Position numbers and translations under genes: made by a program. From contig NC_019703.1 in NCBI RefSeq assembly GCF_000317045.1, positions 4,038,934 through 4,102,933 of the forward strand: a stretch of DNA of 64,000 nucleotides, written 5' to 3'. Positions within the stretch are counted from its first letter, which is position 1. Each line of letters begins with the position of its first letter. The notes beneath the pieces are model-generated. The model made no database searches and had not been told where the DNA came from. It was given only the letters and a program-made list of their open reading frames with translations. This DNA is from Geitlerinema sp. PCC 7407 (GTDB lineage: Bacteria > Cyanobacteriota > Cyanobacteriia > PCC-7407). Positions 41,795 through 50,826 of the stretch are shown here, one piece after another.

Positions 41795-43861
41795 ATGTCG
41801 GTCTACTGCAGTCAAAATCACGACAATCCTCCTGGCAGCCGCTTTTGTCGGCTCTGCGGCGAGGTGCTGACTCCCAACAATGGCAGCGGCGGGGAGGTCT
41901 TGGGCGATCGCTACCAAATCTTGCGAGAAATCGGCCACGGCGGCTTCGGCCGGACCTACTTATCCGAAGACATTCATCGGTTTCGCGAACTCTGCGTGCT
42001 CAAGGAGTTCGCGCCCCAAGTCCAGGGCTCCCAGGCCCTCCAAAAAGCCGAGTCGCTGTTTGAGCGCGAGGCGGGCGTCCTCTACCAGCTTCAGCATCCC
42101 CAGATTCCCCGATTTCGCGAGTCCTTTCGGGCCGAGCTCCACGGCCAAAAGCGGCTGTTTTTGGTGCAGGACTACATCGAGGGCCTGACCTATCAGGCGC
42201 TCTTGAGCGATCGCCGTCTCCAGGGCCGCTCCTTCAGTGAAGCCGAGATCACCCAGCTCCTGATTCAGGTCCTGCCGGTCCTCGACTACATTCATCAGCG
42301 GGGCGTGATTCACCGAGACATCGCCCCCGACAACTTGATCCAGCGGGCCAGCGATGGCCTACCAGTGCTGATCGACTTTGGCGGCGTCAAGCAGATCGCG
42401 GCCACGGTTGCCTCTGAGTTTGCGCCGGGTCCGGCCTACACCGCCACGCGCCTGGGGAAGGTTGGCTACGCGCCCCCCGAGCAGATGCAGCAGGGCATCG
42501 TGTCTCCCAGTAGTGACCTGTATGCTCTCGCCGTGACCGTGCTGGTTCTGCTGACGGGCAAAGAGCCTCAGATGCTGGTCGATCTGCGGACCCTGGAGTG
42601 GACCTGGCGCCGAGAGGTCCAGCTGAGCTACAGCCTGGGCGCGATTCTCGATCGGATGCTGGCCGCGCGGCCGGGCGATCGCTTCCCGTCCGCAATGGCA
42701 GTGCTCCAAGGGCTCAAGGGGACAGATCCCGACGCCGTGCCGCCGCTGTCTCTGGCCGCACCCCCGCCTACCGTCACGCCGACCAGCGCGACCCTCCCCC
42801 TGACTCCCGTTCCTCCCCAGCCAGCCAGCACCGAAGTTCTGGTCACAGCGCCCCCACCTGAAAGGCCGAGGCCTTGGTGGGGATGTTTACCCTGGCTAGG
42901 GTTGATGGTTGTGGCAGGGCTGCTGGGCTGGTGGGGGACGCTGTACTGGCTCGGCAACATCAACACGCCTGAAAATCCCTCGCCCACGGTGGTGTCGCCC
43001 ACGCCGACTCCGGACGAAGAGCCCGATCCCGCCAGCCAATACTCACCGGAGGAGCAGGCCCGCAAGGAGGCGCTGCGGGAGCGTCGCCAAGCTTTGGGGG
43101 TGGACTTCAACTGGTATGTGCGGCTGGTCAATCAGACCTTTTATGAGCGCTATCCCGATCGGCGCGATCGCCCCCTGACGGCGAAGCCCGAGGACGAAGG
43201 GCTGCGGGAGGAGTGGGACGCGATCGCCACAGAGTGGCTGGACTGGCTAGCCAACAATCTAGACGCCCAAACCCGCCGCAATCTCGGACGCTATACCGAT
43301 GCCGACCTCCAGCGCTGGAAGGCGGCGGTGAATGCTCGCTATCTCAGTAGCCGGGCTCTGTACGACCTTACCGACGCTGCTTTTTTCCGTCTCTTGCCGG
43401 ATCAGGAAGGAGAGCCGTTTTTGCAGCAGCCGGTGGGGCAGATCTGGCGGGCGATCGCCGAGGAGCAGGTGGCCGCCATCGAAAGCGGGCAGGCCCTCGA
43501 AAAGATCCAGTTTGACGCTGGCGCCGTCAACGGCTACGCCCGCGATACCCTACAGCCCGGCGAAGGCAAGGCCTACATCGCCAATTTAAGCAAAGGCCAG
43601 CTCATGCGCGTCACTCTAGAGGCGCCGGAGTCGGGCCTGCTGTTCTCGATCTACACGCCCACCGGCACGGCTACTCCCCTGCTGGCAGACAGCCGCGATC
43701 GCACTTGGTCCGGGAGCTTGCCTGAGTCAGGCTATTACGAATTTGTGGTGGTGGGCACCGGCCCAGATCCGGTGGACTACCAGCTCAACTTGATCGTGGA
43801 GGACGCTGTCCCGACGCTGGAGCCCACGCCGCCCCCCGCGCCGCGCGAGAAAACTTCCTAG
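41795..43861 (+). CDS. Ser/Thr protein kinase with zinc-ribbon-like N-terminus and transmembrane segment
   Basis: A 688-residue Hanks-type kinase. The N-terminus has a Cys/His cluster (YCSQNHDNPPGSRFCRLCG) typical of cyanobacterial kinases of this group. The kinase domain runs about 36-300, with glycine loop IGHGGFGRTY, Lys70 in CVLKEF, the catalytic loop HRDIAPDN (Ala in place of the usual Lys) and DFGG. A Pro-rich linker, a transmembrane helix (WLGLMVVAGLLGWWGTLYWL, about residues 369-388) and an extracytoplasmic part of about 300 residues follow. That part ends in a beta-rich PPC-like domain. It probably transmits an external signal. The next gene encodes a helical triple-repeat protein. 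Confidence 0.9.
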   Translation: MSVYCSQNHDNPPGSRFCRLCGEVLTPNNGSGGEVLGDRYQILREIGHGGFGRTYLSEDIHRFRELCVLKEFAPQVQGSQALQKAESLFEREAGVLYQLQHPQIPRFRESFRAELHGQKRLFLVQDYIEGLTYQALLSDRRLQGRSFSEAEITQLLIQVLPVLDYIHQRGVIHRDIAPDNLIQRASDGLPVLIDFGGVKQIAATVASEFAPGPAYTATRLGKVGYAPPEQMQQGIVSPSSDLYALAVTVLVLLTGKEPQMLVDLRTLEWTWRREVQLSYSLGAILDRMLAARPGDRFPSAMAVLQGLKGTDPDAVPPLSLAAPPPTVTPTSATLPLTPVPPQPASTEVLVTAPPPERPRPWWGCLPWLGLMVVAGLLGWWGTLYWLGNINTPENPSPTVVSPTPTPDEEPDPASQYSPEEQARKEALRERRQALGVDFNWYVRLVNQTFYERYPDRRDRPLTAKPEDEGLREEWDAIATEWLDWLANNLDAQTRRNLGRYTDADLQRWKAAVNARYLSSRALYDLTDAAFFRLLPDQEGEPFLQQPVGQIWRAIAEEQVAAIESGQALEKIQFDAGAVNGYARDTLQPGEGKAYIANLSKGQLMRVTLEAPESGLLFSIYTPTGTATPLLADSRDRTWSGSLPESGYYEFVVVGTGPDPVDYQLNLIVEDAVPTLEPTPPPAPREKTS

Positions 43862-43991
43862 CTTCCCCCAAAATCTGTCTGTTGAGGGAAGCGCTCTGGT
43901 GGGCACTCTAGAAAAGTACACCGCCAATCTGGTTTGTCCGCTGGCCGGTGTCTCATGAACTGTCAGTGCCTCCCTCGACCAAAGGCTCATC

Positions 43992-45353
43992 ATGGGTGAT
44001 GTCGATTTGCGATCGGCGATCGGGCGCGATCTAGAAGCCCTCGAGTATGCTCTCCGAATCAAGAAGCTGCTGTTTTGTACAGTGCGACAGGTGTGGCCGG
44101 CCGATGGACGAGTACTAGAGTCTCTGAGCCTAGAGACCTTGCTTGGCGAGCTCTTGGAGCGCTATTCCACCCTAGATCAGGTCGAGACGGAGCTGACCGC
44201 CGTCGTCAGCACCCTCAACAAACCCGCGGAATACACGCTGATCGCCAATCTGGTCCTGAGCCAGATTCACCCGCTCTATCAGAGATCTGAGACGGCCTTT
44301 TGGGAAACGCGGCCCCTGCCTCCCGACGCGCTATATGGGGCGATCGCCCAGCAGCTCGACCAAAGCACCTACCGCGATCGCTTCAAAAAATTGCTGCTGT
44401 GTGCCACCACCAACCGCTGGGAAAGTGACTCAACCCTGCTCGCAGCGCTGCATCTACCCACGCTGCTGCGCACGCTGCGCCGTCTGGCCACTCGCCTCAG
44501 CGACCTGAACGCGATCTTGACCAGCATCGTCGCCACCCTCAACAAGCCTGAGGAGTACGCCATCATTGCCACCGTCTTGGTGGACTATCTCAAGCCGCTG
44601 TACCCCGAGCCAGCAACCGTCGCGGCCAGCCCCATTCTGGAGACCCCAGAAGCAGAGCACACGCTGGATTTGACCGCTGATTGCCCAGCCCCCGGTCCGC
44701 CGGCCCAGTCTGCCGCCGAGGCAGAGTACACGATGGACTTGACGGCTGATTGCCCGGCACCTGCTCCAGCAGCCCAATTTGCTTCAGAAACCACGGGAGA
44801 ATTGGCGATCGACGGTCCCAGTCTTCCCGGCGTTGCTCTCTCAGCGATCGCCCCGTCAGCGATCACACCCACCCCGCCCAAGGCCCCCAAAGCGCCGCCG
44901 CTGGAGTACAACTTATTTGATGTCAAGCAAGATGTCATGCAGTATACAAATGCGCTGCAAGCCAAGCTGCTCCTGACAGCGCTCCTCCAGGGACGCGCGA
45001 TCGCCGCTGATGCCGAAAACTTCCATACCCTGCGGCAAATGCTCTTGGACCAGCTCCTAGAGCAGATGCTGACGCGGTTTTCGACCTTTAGCGCCCTAGA
45101 AGAGAGGCTGCGAGCGATCGCCCCCACCCTGCCCCCCGCCCTCGAGGGACCGCAAACCGCCAACGCCCTGCTCCAAGCCGTGCGTAGAATCTATTCCAGC
45201 GGCGATCGCCCCTCGATTCAGCTTGATCCCGAGCAGCTCAGCGCCCTGGCAGCGCAGCCAGCTCCCGCTGATGACATCACCCACCTGCGCTCAGGAGCGA
45301 TCGCCGCCAGCGACGACAACGAAGCCACCTGCCAGTTTTTTCCCCACACCTGA
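43992..45353 (+). CDS. Triple-repeat helical protein of unknown function
   Basis: A 453-residue protein with no recognised family. Three related helical units of about 75-110 residues are visible. The first starts KKLLFCTVRQVWPADGRVLE and includes AVVSTLNKPAEYTLIANLVL. The second starts KKLLLCATTNRWESDSTLLA and has SIVATLNKPEEYAIIATVLV. A more divergent third starts AKLLLTALLQGRAIAADAEN. A Pro/Ala-rich spacer between units two and three contains a repeated DLTADCPAPGP / DLTADCPAPAP element. There is no signal or membrane segment. It lies between the kinase and pentapeptide-repeat genes, in the same direction. Confidence 0.75.
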   Translation: MGDVDLRSAIGRDLEALEYALRIKKLLFCTVRQVWPADGRVLESLSLETLLGELLERYSTLDQVETELTAVVSTLNKPAEYTLIANLVLSQIHPLYQRSETAFWETRPLPPDALYGAIAQQLDQSTYRDRFKKLLLCATTNRWESDSTLLAALHLPTLLRTLRRLATRLSDLNAILTSIVATLNKPEEYAIIATVLVDYLKPLYPEPATVAASPILETPEAEHTLDLTADCPAPGPPAQSAAEAEYTMDLTADCPAPAPAAQFASETTGELAIDGPSLPGVALSAIAPSAITPTPPKAPKAPPLEYNLFDVKQDVMQYTNALQAKLLLTALLQGRAIAADAENFHTLRQMLLDQLLEQMLTRFSTFSALEERLRAIAPTLPPALEGPQTANALLQAVRRIYSSGDRPSIQLDPEQLSALAAQPAPADDITHLRSGAIAASDDNEATCQFFPHT

Positions 45354-45387
45354 CCCTTTATTCACTCTGTCCCTCACTGATACCTAG

Positions 45388-46380
45388 ATGAAAGTCGAGG
45401 AGCTTCTTCAGCAATATCGAGCCGGTCAAATCAACTTCAGCGGCCGCAACCTCAGCAACGCGGACCTGACCAACGTCGACCTGATCGGCATCAACCTCTC
45501 CCAGGCTGATTTGCGCAGCAGCGATCTCTTCTTCGCCTACCTCAACCGCGCCAATCTCCGCCAGGCCAACCTCCTGGGCGCTCGTCTCAGCGGCGCCAAC
45601 CTCTCCCAAGCAACCCTGGTCGACGCCAACCTCCATGACGCCGACCTCCACGGCGCCAGCCTGCGCGGTGCGGATCTGCGAGGCGCGGACCTGTCCCTGG
45701 CGGTCCTCCTCGACGCTAACCTGATGGACGCTGACCTCCGCAACGCCAACCTCAGCGGCGCCGACCTCACTGGCGCCTGTCTGCGGGGCGCAAACCTGCG
45801 GCAAGAAATGCGCAGCCAGCACACCAATTTACGCGGCAGCATCCTCTACAAAGCAGACCTGCGAGGCGTCAACCTCAGCGGCGCCGACCTCACCCGCGTG
45901 GACCTGCGCGAAGCCAACCTGACCGAAGCCAGCCTCCGAGAAACGGACCTCAGCGGCGCCGACCTTAGCGGCGCCAACCTCACCGGCGCGCTTCTCAGCG
46001 ATGCCTGCCTAGAGGGAGCAATTTTGGAAGGCGCGTGTTTGCGCAATGCCAAGCTAGAGCGGGCCAACCTTTCCCAGGCCAATCTGTTTCGCGCGAACCT
46101 CCAGAACGCTCTGCTGCCCCAGGCTCGGCTCACCGGTGCCGGCCTTCAGCAAACCATTTTTGCCCAGGCCAAGCTCACGGATGTAGACCTGAGCCGCGCC
46201 GACCTCTTCGAGGCCGATCTACGAGAGGCCAATCTCACCGGCGCCTATTTGGCCCGCACGAACTTGACCCGCGCCAATCTCTCAGATGCCCTCTTGGTCC
46301 GGGCAGAACTGAGCAGCGCCAACCTGATGGACGCCAATCTTCAGCGGGCAGTCCTACCCGACGGCAAGGTCCACGCCTAG
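45388..46380 (+). CDS. Pentapeptide-repeat protein
   Basis: A 330-residue protein made almost entirely of A(D/N)LXX repeats, for example NLSNADLTNVDLIGINLSQA and DLRGADLSLAVLLDANLMDA. Such repeats fold into a right-handed square beta helix. There is one interruption around residues 140-150 (RQEMRSQHTNLRGS), where the helix may be broken. No enzyme domain is attached. Roles in cyanobacteria are mostly unknown. A terminator follows about 80 bases after the stop. Confidence 0.95.
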   Translation: MKVEELLQQYRAGQINFSGRNLSNADLTNVDLIGINLSQADLRSSDLFFAYLNRANLRQANLLGARLSGANLSQATLVDANLHDADLHGASLRGADLRGADLSLAVLLDANLMDADLRNANLSGADLTGACLRGANLRQEMRSQHTNLRGSILYKADLRGVNLSGADLTRVDLREANLTEASLRETDLSGADLSGANLTGALLSDACLEGAILEGACLRNAKLERANLSQANLFRANLQNALLPQARLTGAGLQQTIFAQAKLTDVDLSRADLFEADLREANLTGAYLARTNLTRANLSDALLVRAELSSANLMDANLQRAVLPDGKVHA

Positions 46381-46460
46381 ACTGCAAAACCAACCCAACT
46401 GAGCGATCGCGGCTCTCCGCAGTGACCGCCCTACCGCAAAGCGTGGGGGGCGACAAAACT

Positions 46461-46507
46461 TGTGCTGCTCCTCTATAAGGGGAATGTAAGCAGCACACAG
46501 TTTTTTT
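46461..46507 (+). terminator. Intrinsic terminator of the pentapeptide-repeat gene
   Basis: TGTGCTGCT at 46461-46469 pairs with AGCAGCACA at 46489-46497, with a further small stem inside, followed by CAG and a seven-T run. Confidence 0.85.
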
Positions 46508-46671
46508 GAACCAAACATCAACCATTTGTGCAGTTCAAATCATACAACTGGGTGATGTTTTTAGATGTTTCTGTTTTCTCTTGAAAATAACCCAAAAAGG
46601 TGATGGTTGATGCTTTTCAAAGGCAATAGATTGGGTACATCAATCACTCATTCACTCACCGAGTTAGACCC

Positions 46672-47151
46672 ATGACCAACACTTCTAACCGCCAATCTTC
46701 CGCTACTTCTGCTATCAACAAACCCATTCTAAAGCGTGGCTCCCGTGGCGAGCTCGTGACCGAGCTTCAGCGTCTCCTCAGCCACTGGAACCTGTACCCT
46801 CAAAACAATCAAGACGGCATCTTTGATGCAGATGTCGAGGTTGCGGTCAAAGCTTTCCAGCATCGCGTATTCCTGATTGAAGACGGCGTCGTTGGCAGCA
46901 AAACCTGGCAAGCGCTGTTCTCGGGTGCTCCTGTCGGGATGCCCGTCCTGCGCAACGGCAGCCAAGGCCAGTCCGTCTTGATGGTGCAGCGGATCTTGAG
47001 CACCACTGGCGACTATCGCAGCGCTCTGGACGGTGACTTTGGCCCCCGCACCGAAGCGGCGGTCAAGGCTTTCCAAAAGCGCTCCAAGCTGACGGCTGAT
47101 GGCGTGGTGGGCGATCGCACCTGGCACGCTCTGAGCAAAATCCCCCACTAA
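46672..47151 (+). CDS. Protein with two peptidoglycan-binding domains
   Basis: A 159-residue protein of two PG_binding_1 domains. One is LKRGSRGELVTELQRLLSHW with DGIFDADVEVAVKAFQHR; the other is LRNGSQGQSVLMVQRILSTT with LDGDFGPRTEAAVKAFQKRS. There is no signal peptide, so it is either exported by a different path or cytoplasmic. It does not carry an enzymatic domain. A strong terminator follows. The upstream region of about 290 bases holds an inverted repeat. Confidence 0.92.
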   Translation: MTNTSNRQSSATSAINKPILKRGSRGELVTELQRLLSHWNLYPQNNQDGIFDADVEVAVKAFQHRVFLIEDGVVGSKTWQALFSGAPVGMPVLRNGSQGQSVLMVQRILSTTGDYRSALDGDFGPRTEAAVKAFQKRSKLTADGVVGDRTWHALSKIPH

Positions 47152-47672
47152 TCCCTGACACACGGCGTACCCATTGTCCTGACTTCAAGGCCCCTTCTCC
47201 TCCACAGGAAGGGGCCTTTTTCATAGGAAATTCTTCAGAAAAAAACAGCCTCTAGGGCTGTTCTATGGAGAAGTGTGTTCTAATCAACAATTAGACTTAA
47301 GCCTGAATTTTGCTTGTGTAAAAATTCAGGTCTCGAATTTATTCAAATCGGATAAATTTCGTTGATAATTCTTGTGGATTGAATTTCAATTCAACGCTCA
47401 ATCAATTACTTAGAGATTCTTTAGAATTTCAAATTTAATTTAGAGCCTTCAAGCACTCGAATTATTTAACTTCTTAGGTTTAATTTTTAGGATATTTTTT
47501 CGGGAAAATCGATTTTTCTAAAGTGCCTGCTGTTAATTTTCTGCTTTCGGGCGATCGCCTCTTGCGGGCATCGCTTCTCATGAGGTTTTTGGACAGCGCT
47601 CTATACTGCTTCACAGGGGAATTGGGCGATTCCTGACTCCGTCCCCTTCGGTGCGCCCCTTCGAGATCTTCC
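47152..47672. other. Intergenic region with terminator and AT-rich stretch
   Basis: About 520 bases. After the terminator at 47187-47221 the region is AT-rich up to about 47520, which is likely to be the promoter region of ubiA. No gene or RNA was recognised. Confidence 0.45.
47187..47221 (+). terminator. Intrinsic terminator of the peptidoglycan-binding gene
   Basis: AAGGCCCCTT and AAGGGGCCTT form a perfect ten-base stem followed by a T-run of five. Confidence 0.93.
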
Positions 47673-48560
47673 ATGCTGACAGAGCCGCAACAAAAACCTG
47701 AACCCCTTTGGCTGACTGTGTTTCGCCTGCTGCGGTGGGACAAGCCTGCTGGCCGCTTGATTTTGATGATCCCGGCCCTGTGGGCCGTGGTGCTGGCCAC
47801 GCGAAACAATCCACCGGCGATTTTGATTGGCGTGATTGTGCTGGGGACCCTCGCCACCAGCGGCGCGGGCTGCGTGATCAACGACCTGTGGGATCGCGAC
47901 ATTGACCCGCGGGTCCAGCGCACTCGCAATCGTCCTTTGGCTTCGCGAGCGCTGTCGATTCGCACGGGCATCGTCATTGCCTTCGTTTCGATGCTGTGCG
48001 CCTGGGGCCTAGCGCAGTACCTCAATCCACTGAGTTTCTGGCTGTGCGTGGCCGCGGTGCCGGTGATCGTGCTTTATCCCCTGGCCAAGCGGGTGTTTCC
48101 GGTGCCCCAGCTGGTGCTGTCCATTGCCTGGGGCTTTGCAGTGCTGATCAGCTGGAGCGCGGCGATCGCCCGACTCGAGCCCGCTGCTTGGCTGCTCTGG
48201 GGTGCCACCATTCTTTGGACCCTGGGCTTTGACACCGTTTATGCCCTAGCCGATCGCGAAGACGACCTGCGCATTGGGGTTCGCTCCAGCGCCATCTTTT
48301 TTGGCGATCGCGCCCCAGACGCCATTGGCGCCTTCTACGCTGGCACGGTGGTTTGCTTGGCAGCCCTTGGCCTAGTCATGGATCTCAATCCTCTCTTTTG
48401 GCTCACCTTGGCCGCCGCTACCTACGGCTGGCTCAAGCACTTCTTTCAGCTGCGGCGACGCAATCTGCCGGCGATCGCCTACGGCAAGATGTTCCGCCAA
48501 AACGTTTGGATCGGATTTATCCTCCTGGGCGGCATGATCGGCGGCCTGATCCAACTCTAG
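47673..48560 (+). CDS. ubiA: 4-hydroxybenzoate polyprenyltransferase (plastoquinone pathway)
   Basis: A 295-residue integral membrane prenyltransferase. It attaches a polyprenyl chain to 4-hydroxybenzoate, the committed step of plastoquinone synthesis in cyanobacteria. The prenyl-diphosphate/Mg sites are VINDLWDRDIDPRVQRTRN (NDxxDxxxD) and VYALADREDDLRIGVRSSA (DxxxD). Eight or nine transmembrane helices are visible. Length is typical. It lies upstream of a small coiled-coil protein gene, and the AT-rich upstream DNA is likely its promoter. Confidence 0.92.
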   Translation: MLTEPQQKPEPLWLTVFRLLRWDKPAGRLILMIPALWAVVLATRNNPPAILIGVIVLGTLATSGAGCVINDLWDRDIDPRVQRTRNRPLASRALSIRTGIVIAFVSMLCAWGLAQYLNPLSFWLCVAAVPVIVLYPLAKRVFPVPQLVLSIAWGFAVLISWSAAIARLEPAAWLLWGATILWTLGFDTVYALADREDDLRIGVRSSAIFFGDRAPDAIGAFYAGTVVCLAALGLVMDLNPLFWLTLAAATYGWLKHFFQLRRRNLPAIAYGKMFRQNVWIGFILLGGMIGGLIQL

Positions 48561-48650
48561 AAAGCCCTAGTTCTTCTGCCCTTTCGCGGACGCAGGGTTT
48601 CTGAGGAGCAAGTTATAATTCTTGACGGATGCGCGCGAAGACTTTCCCCC

Positions 48651-48977
48651 ATGAGTAATTCTCTAGTTCATGCCTTTTTCGTTGGTCGAGCTCTAGCGGA
48701 AGCTGTTGGTGAGCAGCTCGAAGCAGGCGTCAGCGAAGCGCTGAGCGAGCTGGGAAAATTTGATGCTGAGCAGCGCGAGCGCCTGCGTCAGTTCACCGAG
48801 TCCGTCCTCGAGCGGGCTAGCCACGCCGAGGAAGCCGCAATGCAGGGCCGCACGACGACCACCATCGTCCCCTACGGCTCCCAGCCGACGGATCTGCAAG
48901 CGACCATTGACGATCTGCGAGCCGAGGTCGCCCATCTGCGGGCCGAGCTTCAGCGCTATCGCAGCCGCTCAGTCTAG
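48651..48977 (+). CDS. Small conserved cyanobacterial coiled-coil protein
   Basis: A 108-residue protein with a helical N-terminus (HAFFVGRALAEAVGEQLEAG) and a C-terminal coiled coil (LQATIDDLRAEVAHLRAELQ). No signal peptide is present. It matches the DUF6825-like class, which is restricted to cyanobacteria and plastids; the role is unknown. A TATAAT box at 48614-48619 lies 30 bases upstream of the start. Its neighbours are ubiA and the ABC1 kinase, both on the same strand. Confidence 0.75.
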   Translation: MSNSLVHAFFVGRALAEAVGEQLEAGVSEALSELGKFDAEQRERLRQFTESVLERASHAEEAAMQGRTTTTIVPYGSQPTDLQATIDDLRAEVAHLRAELQRYRSRSV

Positions 48978-49045
48978 CCAGCCGCTACCGGGGCGCGATC
49001 GCCCTGCCTTTTCACCCTCTCGAACCGCCGTTATCAGAGCCCTGC

Positions 49046-50791
49046 GTGTCTGTTCTCTCCGCCGATTCGACGAACTCTCCCCAGCCATCCACCCACCGTA
49101 AGGCCAAAGTCCATACGGACAAATCCTATCGATGGAATCGGGAACGCTACTCGCGCCCGCGACGTTTCATCGATATCTGGACTTTTGTCTGGCTCTTTCT
49201 GGGCTCTCTGTGGCTCAACAACAAAGCCTGGAGCTATCGCGGCGGCATGACCGATGCCAAAAAAGCCGCTCGACGACGCGCCCAAGCCATTTGGGTTCGA
49301 GAAACCTTTTTGGATCTAGGCCCCACCTTTATTAAGGTGGGCCAGCTTTTTTCGACCCGCGCCGACATCTTCCCCATCGAGTATGTGGAAGAGCTCTCCA
49401 AGCTCCAGGACCGAGTACCGGCCTTCAGCTTTGAGCAGGTCCAGCGGATCATCGAGGAAGACCTGGGCAAGCCCGTTAGCAACTTGTTCCAGAACTTTGA
49501 GCAGATTCCCATCGCTGCCGCCAGCCTGGGCCAGGTGCACAAAGCTCAGCTTCACTCGGGCGAAACGGTGGTGGTCAAGGTCCAGCGTCCGGGCCTCAAA
49601 AAGCTCTTTAGCATCGACCTCGACATCCTGCGCGGAATCGCGCGGTATTTCCAGAATCACCCTGACTGGGGCCGAGGCCGCGACTGGACGGGGATCTATG
49701 AGGAGTGCTGCCGCATTCTCTGGCTGGAGATCGACTATCTCAACGAGGGGCGCAACGCCGATCATTTCCGGCGCAACTTTCGCAATGAGTCTTGGGTGAA
49801 GGTGCCGCGGGTTTACTGGCGCTACTCGTCACCCCGCACTCTGACGCTGGAGTACCTCCCCGGCATCAAGATCAGTCACTACGAAGCCCTCGAAGCAGCC
49901 GGACTCGATCGCAAGCTGCTGGCTCAGCTGGGCGCTCGGGCCTACTTGCAGCAGCTGCTCAATGACGGCTTTTTCCATGCAGACCCTCACCCGGGCAATA
50001 TTGCGGTCAGCCCGGAGGAAGGGTCGCTGATTTTTTATGACTTTGGCATGATGGGCCAAGTGCGGACTGATATCCGCGAGAAGCTGATGGACACGTTCTT
50101 TGGCATTGCCCAAAAGGACGCTGCCCGGGTTGTAGATTCGCTGATCGCGCTGGAGGCGATCGCCCCCACGGACGACATCGGTCCAGTGCGCCGATCGGTG
50201 CAGTACATGCTGGACAACTTCATGGACCAGCCCTTTGAAAACCAGTCCGTCAGCGCCATCAGCGAGGATCTCTACGAGATCGCCTACAACAATCCCTTTC
50301 GCTTTCCAGCAACTTTCACCTTCGTGATGCGGGCTTTCTCCACCCTAGAAGGGGTTGGCAAGGGCCTTGATCCCGAATTCAACTTTATGGAGGTTGCAAA
50401 ACCTTTTGCAATGCAGCTTATGGCAGGCGGAAATCAGCAAGAGACCACGAGTCTATTTAATGAGCTCGGGCGTCAGGCAGCCCAGGTGAGCAGCACGGCG
50501 CTAAACCTCCCTCGGCGCATCGAGGACACCCTCGGTAAGCTGGAGCAAGGAGACATTCGGGTGCGGGTGCGGTCCACGGAGACGGATCGGGCGCTGCGCC
50601 GCCTATCGAGTGTGACGATGGGCATCAACTACATGCTGTTGATTTGCACCTTTATCCTGTCGGCGACGATTTTGTTTGTCCATGGCAAGGGATGGCTGGC
50701 CGGGGCGGCTCTGGTGGCCGCAGGGGCGATCGCCTTCTTTTTGATCCGAATGTTTAAGAGAATCGATCGCTACGATCGCATGTTCCAGTAA
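49046..50791 (+). CDS. ABC1/UbiB family protein kinase-like protein
   Basis: A 581-residue protein of the AarF/ABC1/UbiB family. It carries the KxGQ motif in LGPTFIKVGQLFSTRADIFP, the Ala-rich loop IAAASLGQVHKA, and the catalytic segment GFFHADPHPGNIAV with the DFG-like FYDFGMMGQV. Two C-terminal membrane helices (YMLLICTFILSATILFVHG, AALVAAGAIAFFLIRM) anchor it. Members are linked to quinone metabolism, which fits a neighbouring ubiA, although the link is only positional. The start is a GTG at 49046. The PP2C phosphatase gene follows 35 bases downstream. Confidence 0.93.
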   Translation: MSVLSADSTNSPQPSTHRKAKVHTDKSYRWNRERYSRPRRFIDIWTFVWLFLGSLWLNNKAWSYRGGMTDAKKAARRRAQAIWVRETFLDLGPTFIKVGQLFSTRADIFPIEYVEELSKLQDRVPAFSFEQVQRIIEEDLGKPVSNLFQNFEQIPIAAASLGQVHKAQLHSGETVVVKVQRPGLKKLFSIDLDILRGIARYFQNHPDWGRGRDWTGIYEECCRILWLEIDYLNEGRNADHFRRNFRNESWVKVPRVYWRYSSPRTLTLEYLPGIKISHYEALEAAGLDRKLLAQLGARAYLQQLLNDGFFHADPHPGNIAVSPEEGSLIFYDFGMMGQVRTDIREKLMDTFFGIAQKDAARVVDSLIALEAIAPTDDIGPVRRSVQYMLDNFMDQPFENQSVSAISEDLYEIAYNNPFRFPATFTFVMRAFSTLEGVGKGLDPEFNFMEVAKPFAMQLMAGGNQQETTSLFNELGRQAAQVSSTALNLPRRIEDTLGKLEQGDIRVRVRSTETDRALRRLSSVTMGINYMLLICTFILSATILFVHGKGWLAGAALVAAGAIAFFLIRMFKRIDRYDRMFQ

Positions 50792-50826
50792 GATTTTCCT
50801 GCTGATGTGCCTTGGAATCGCCTGAT

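Noticed and set aside
43861-43892. GCTTCCC/GGGAAGC hairpin after the kinase gene
   Set aside because: There is no T-run, the stem is short, and the downstream gene is on the same strand, so I did not call it a terminator.
45388-46380. Regularly spaced short repeats that could suggest CRISPR
   Set aside because: They are 15-base codon repeats of a pentapeptide-repeat gene with no identical repeats or spacers.
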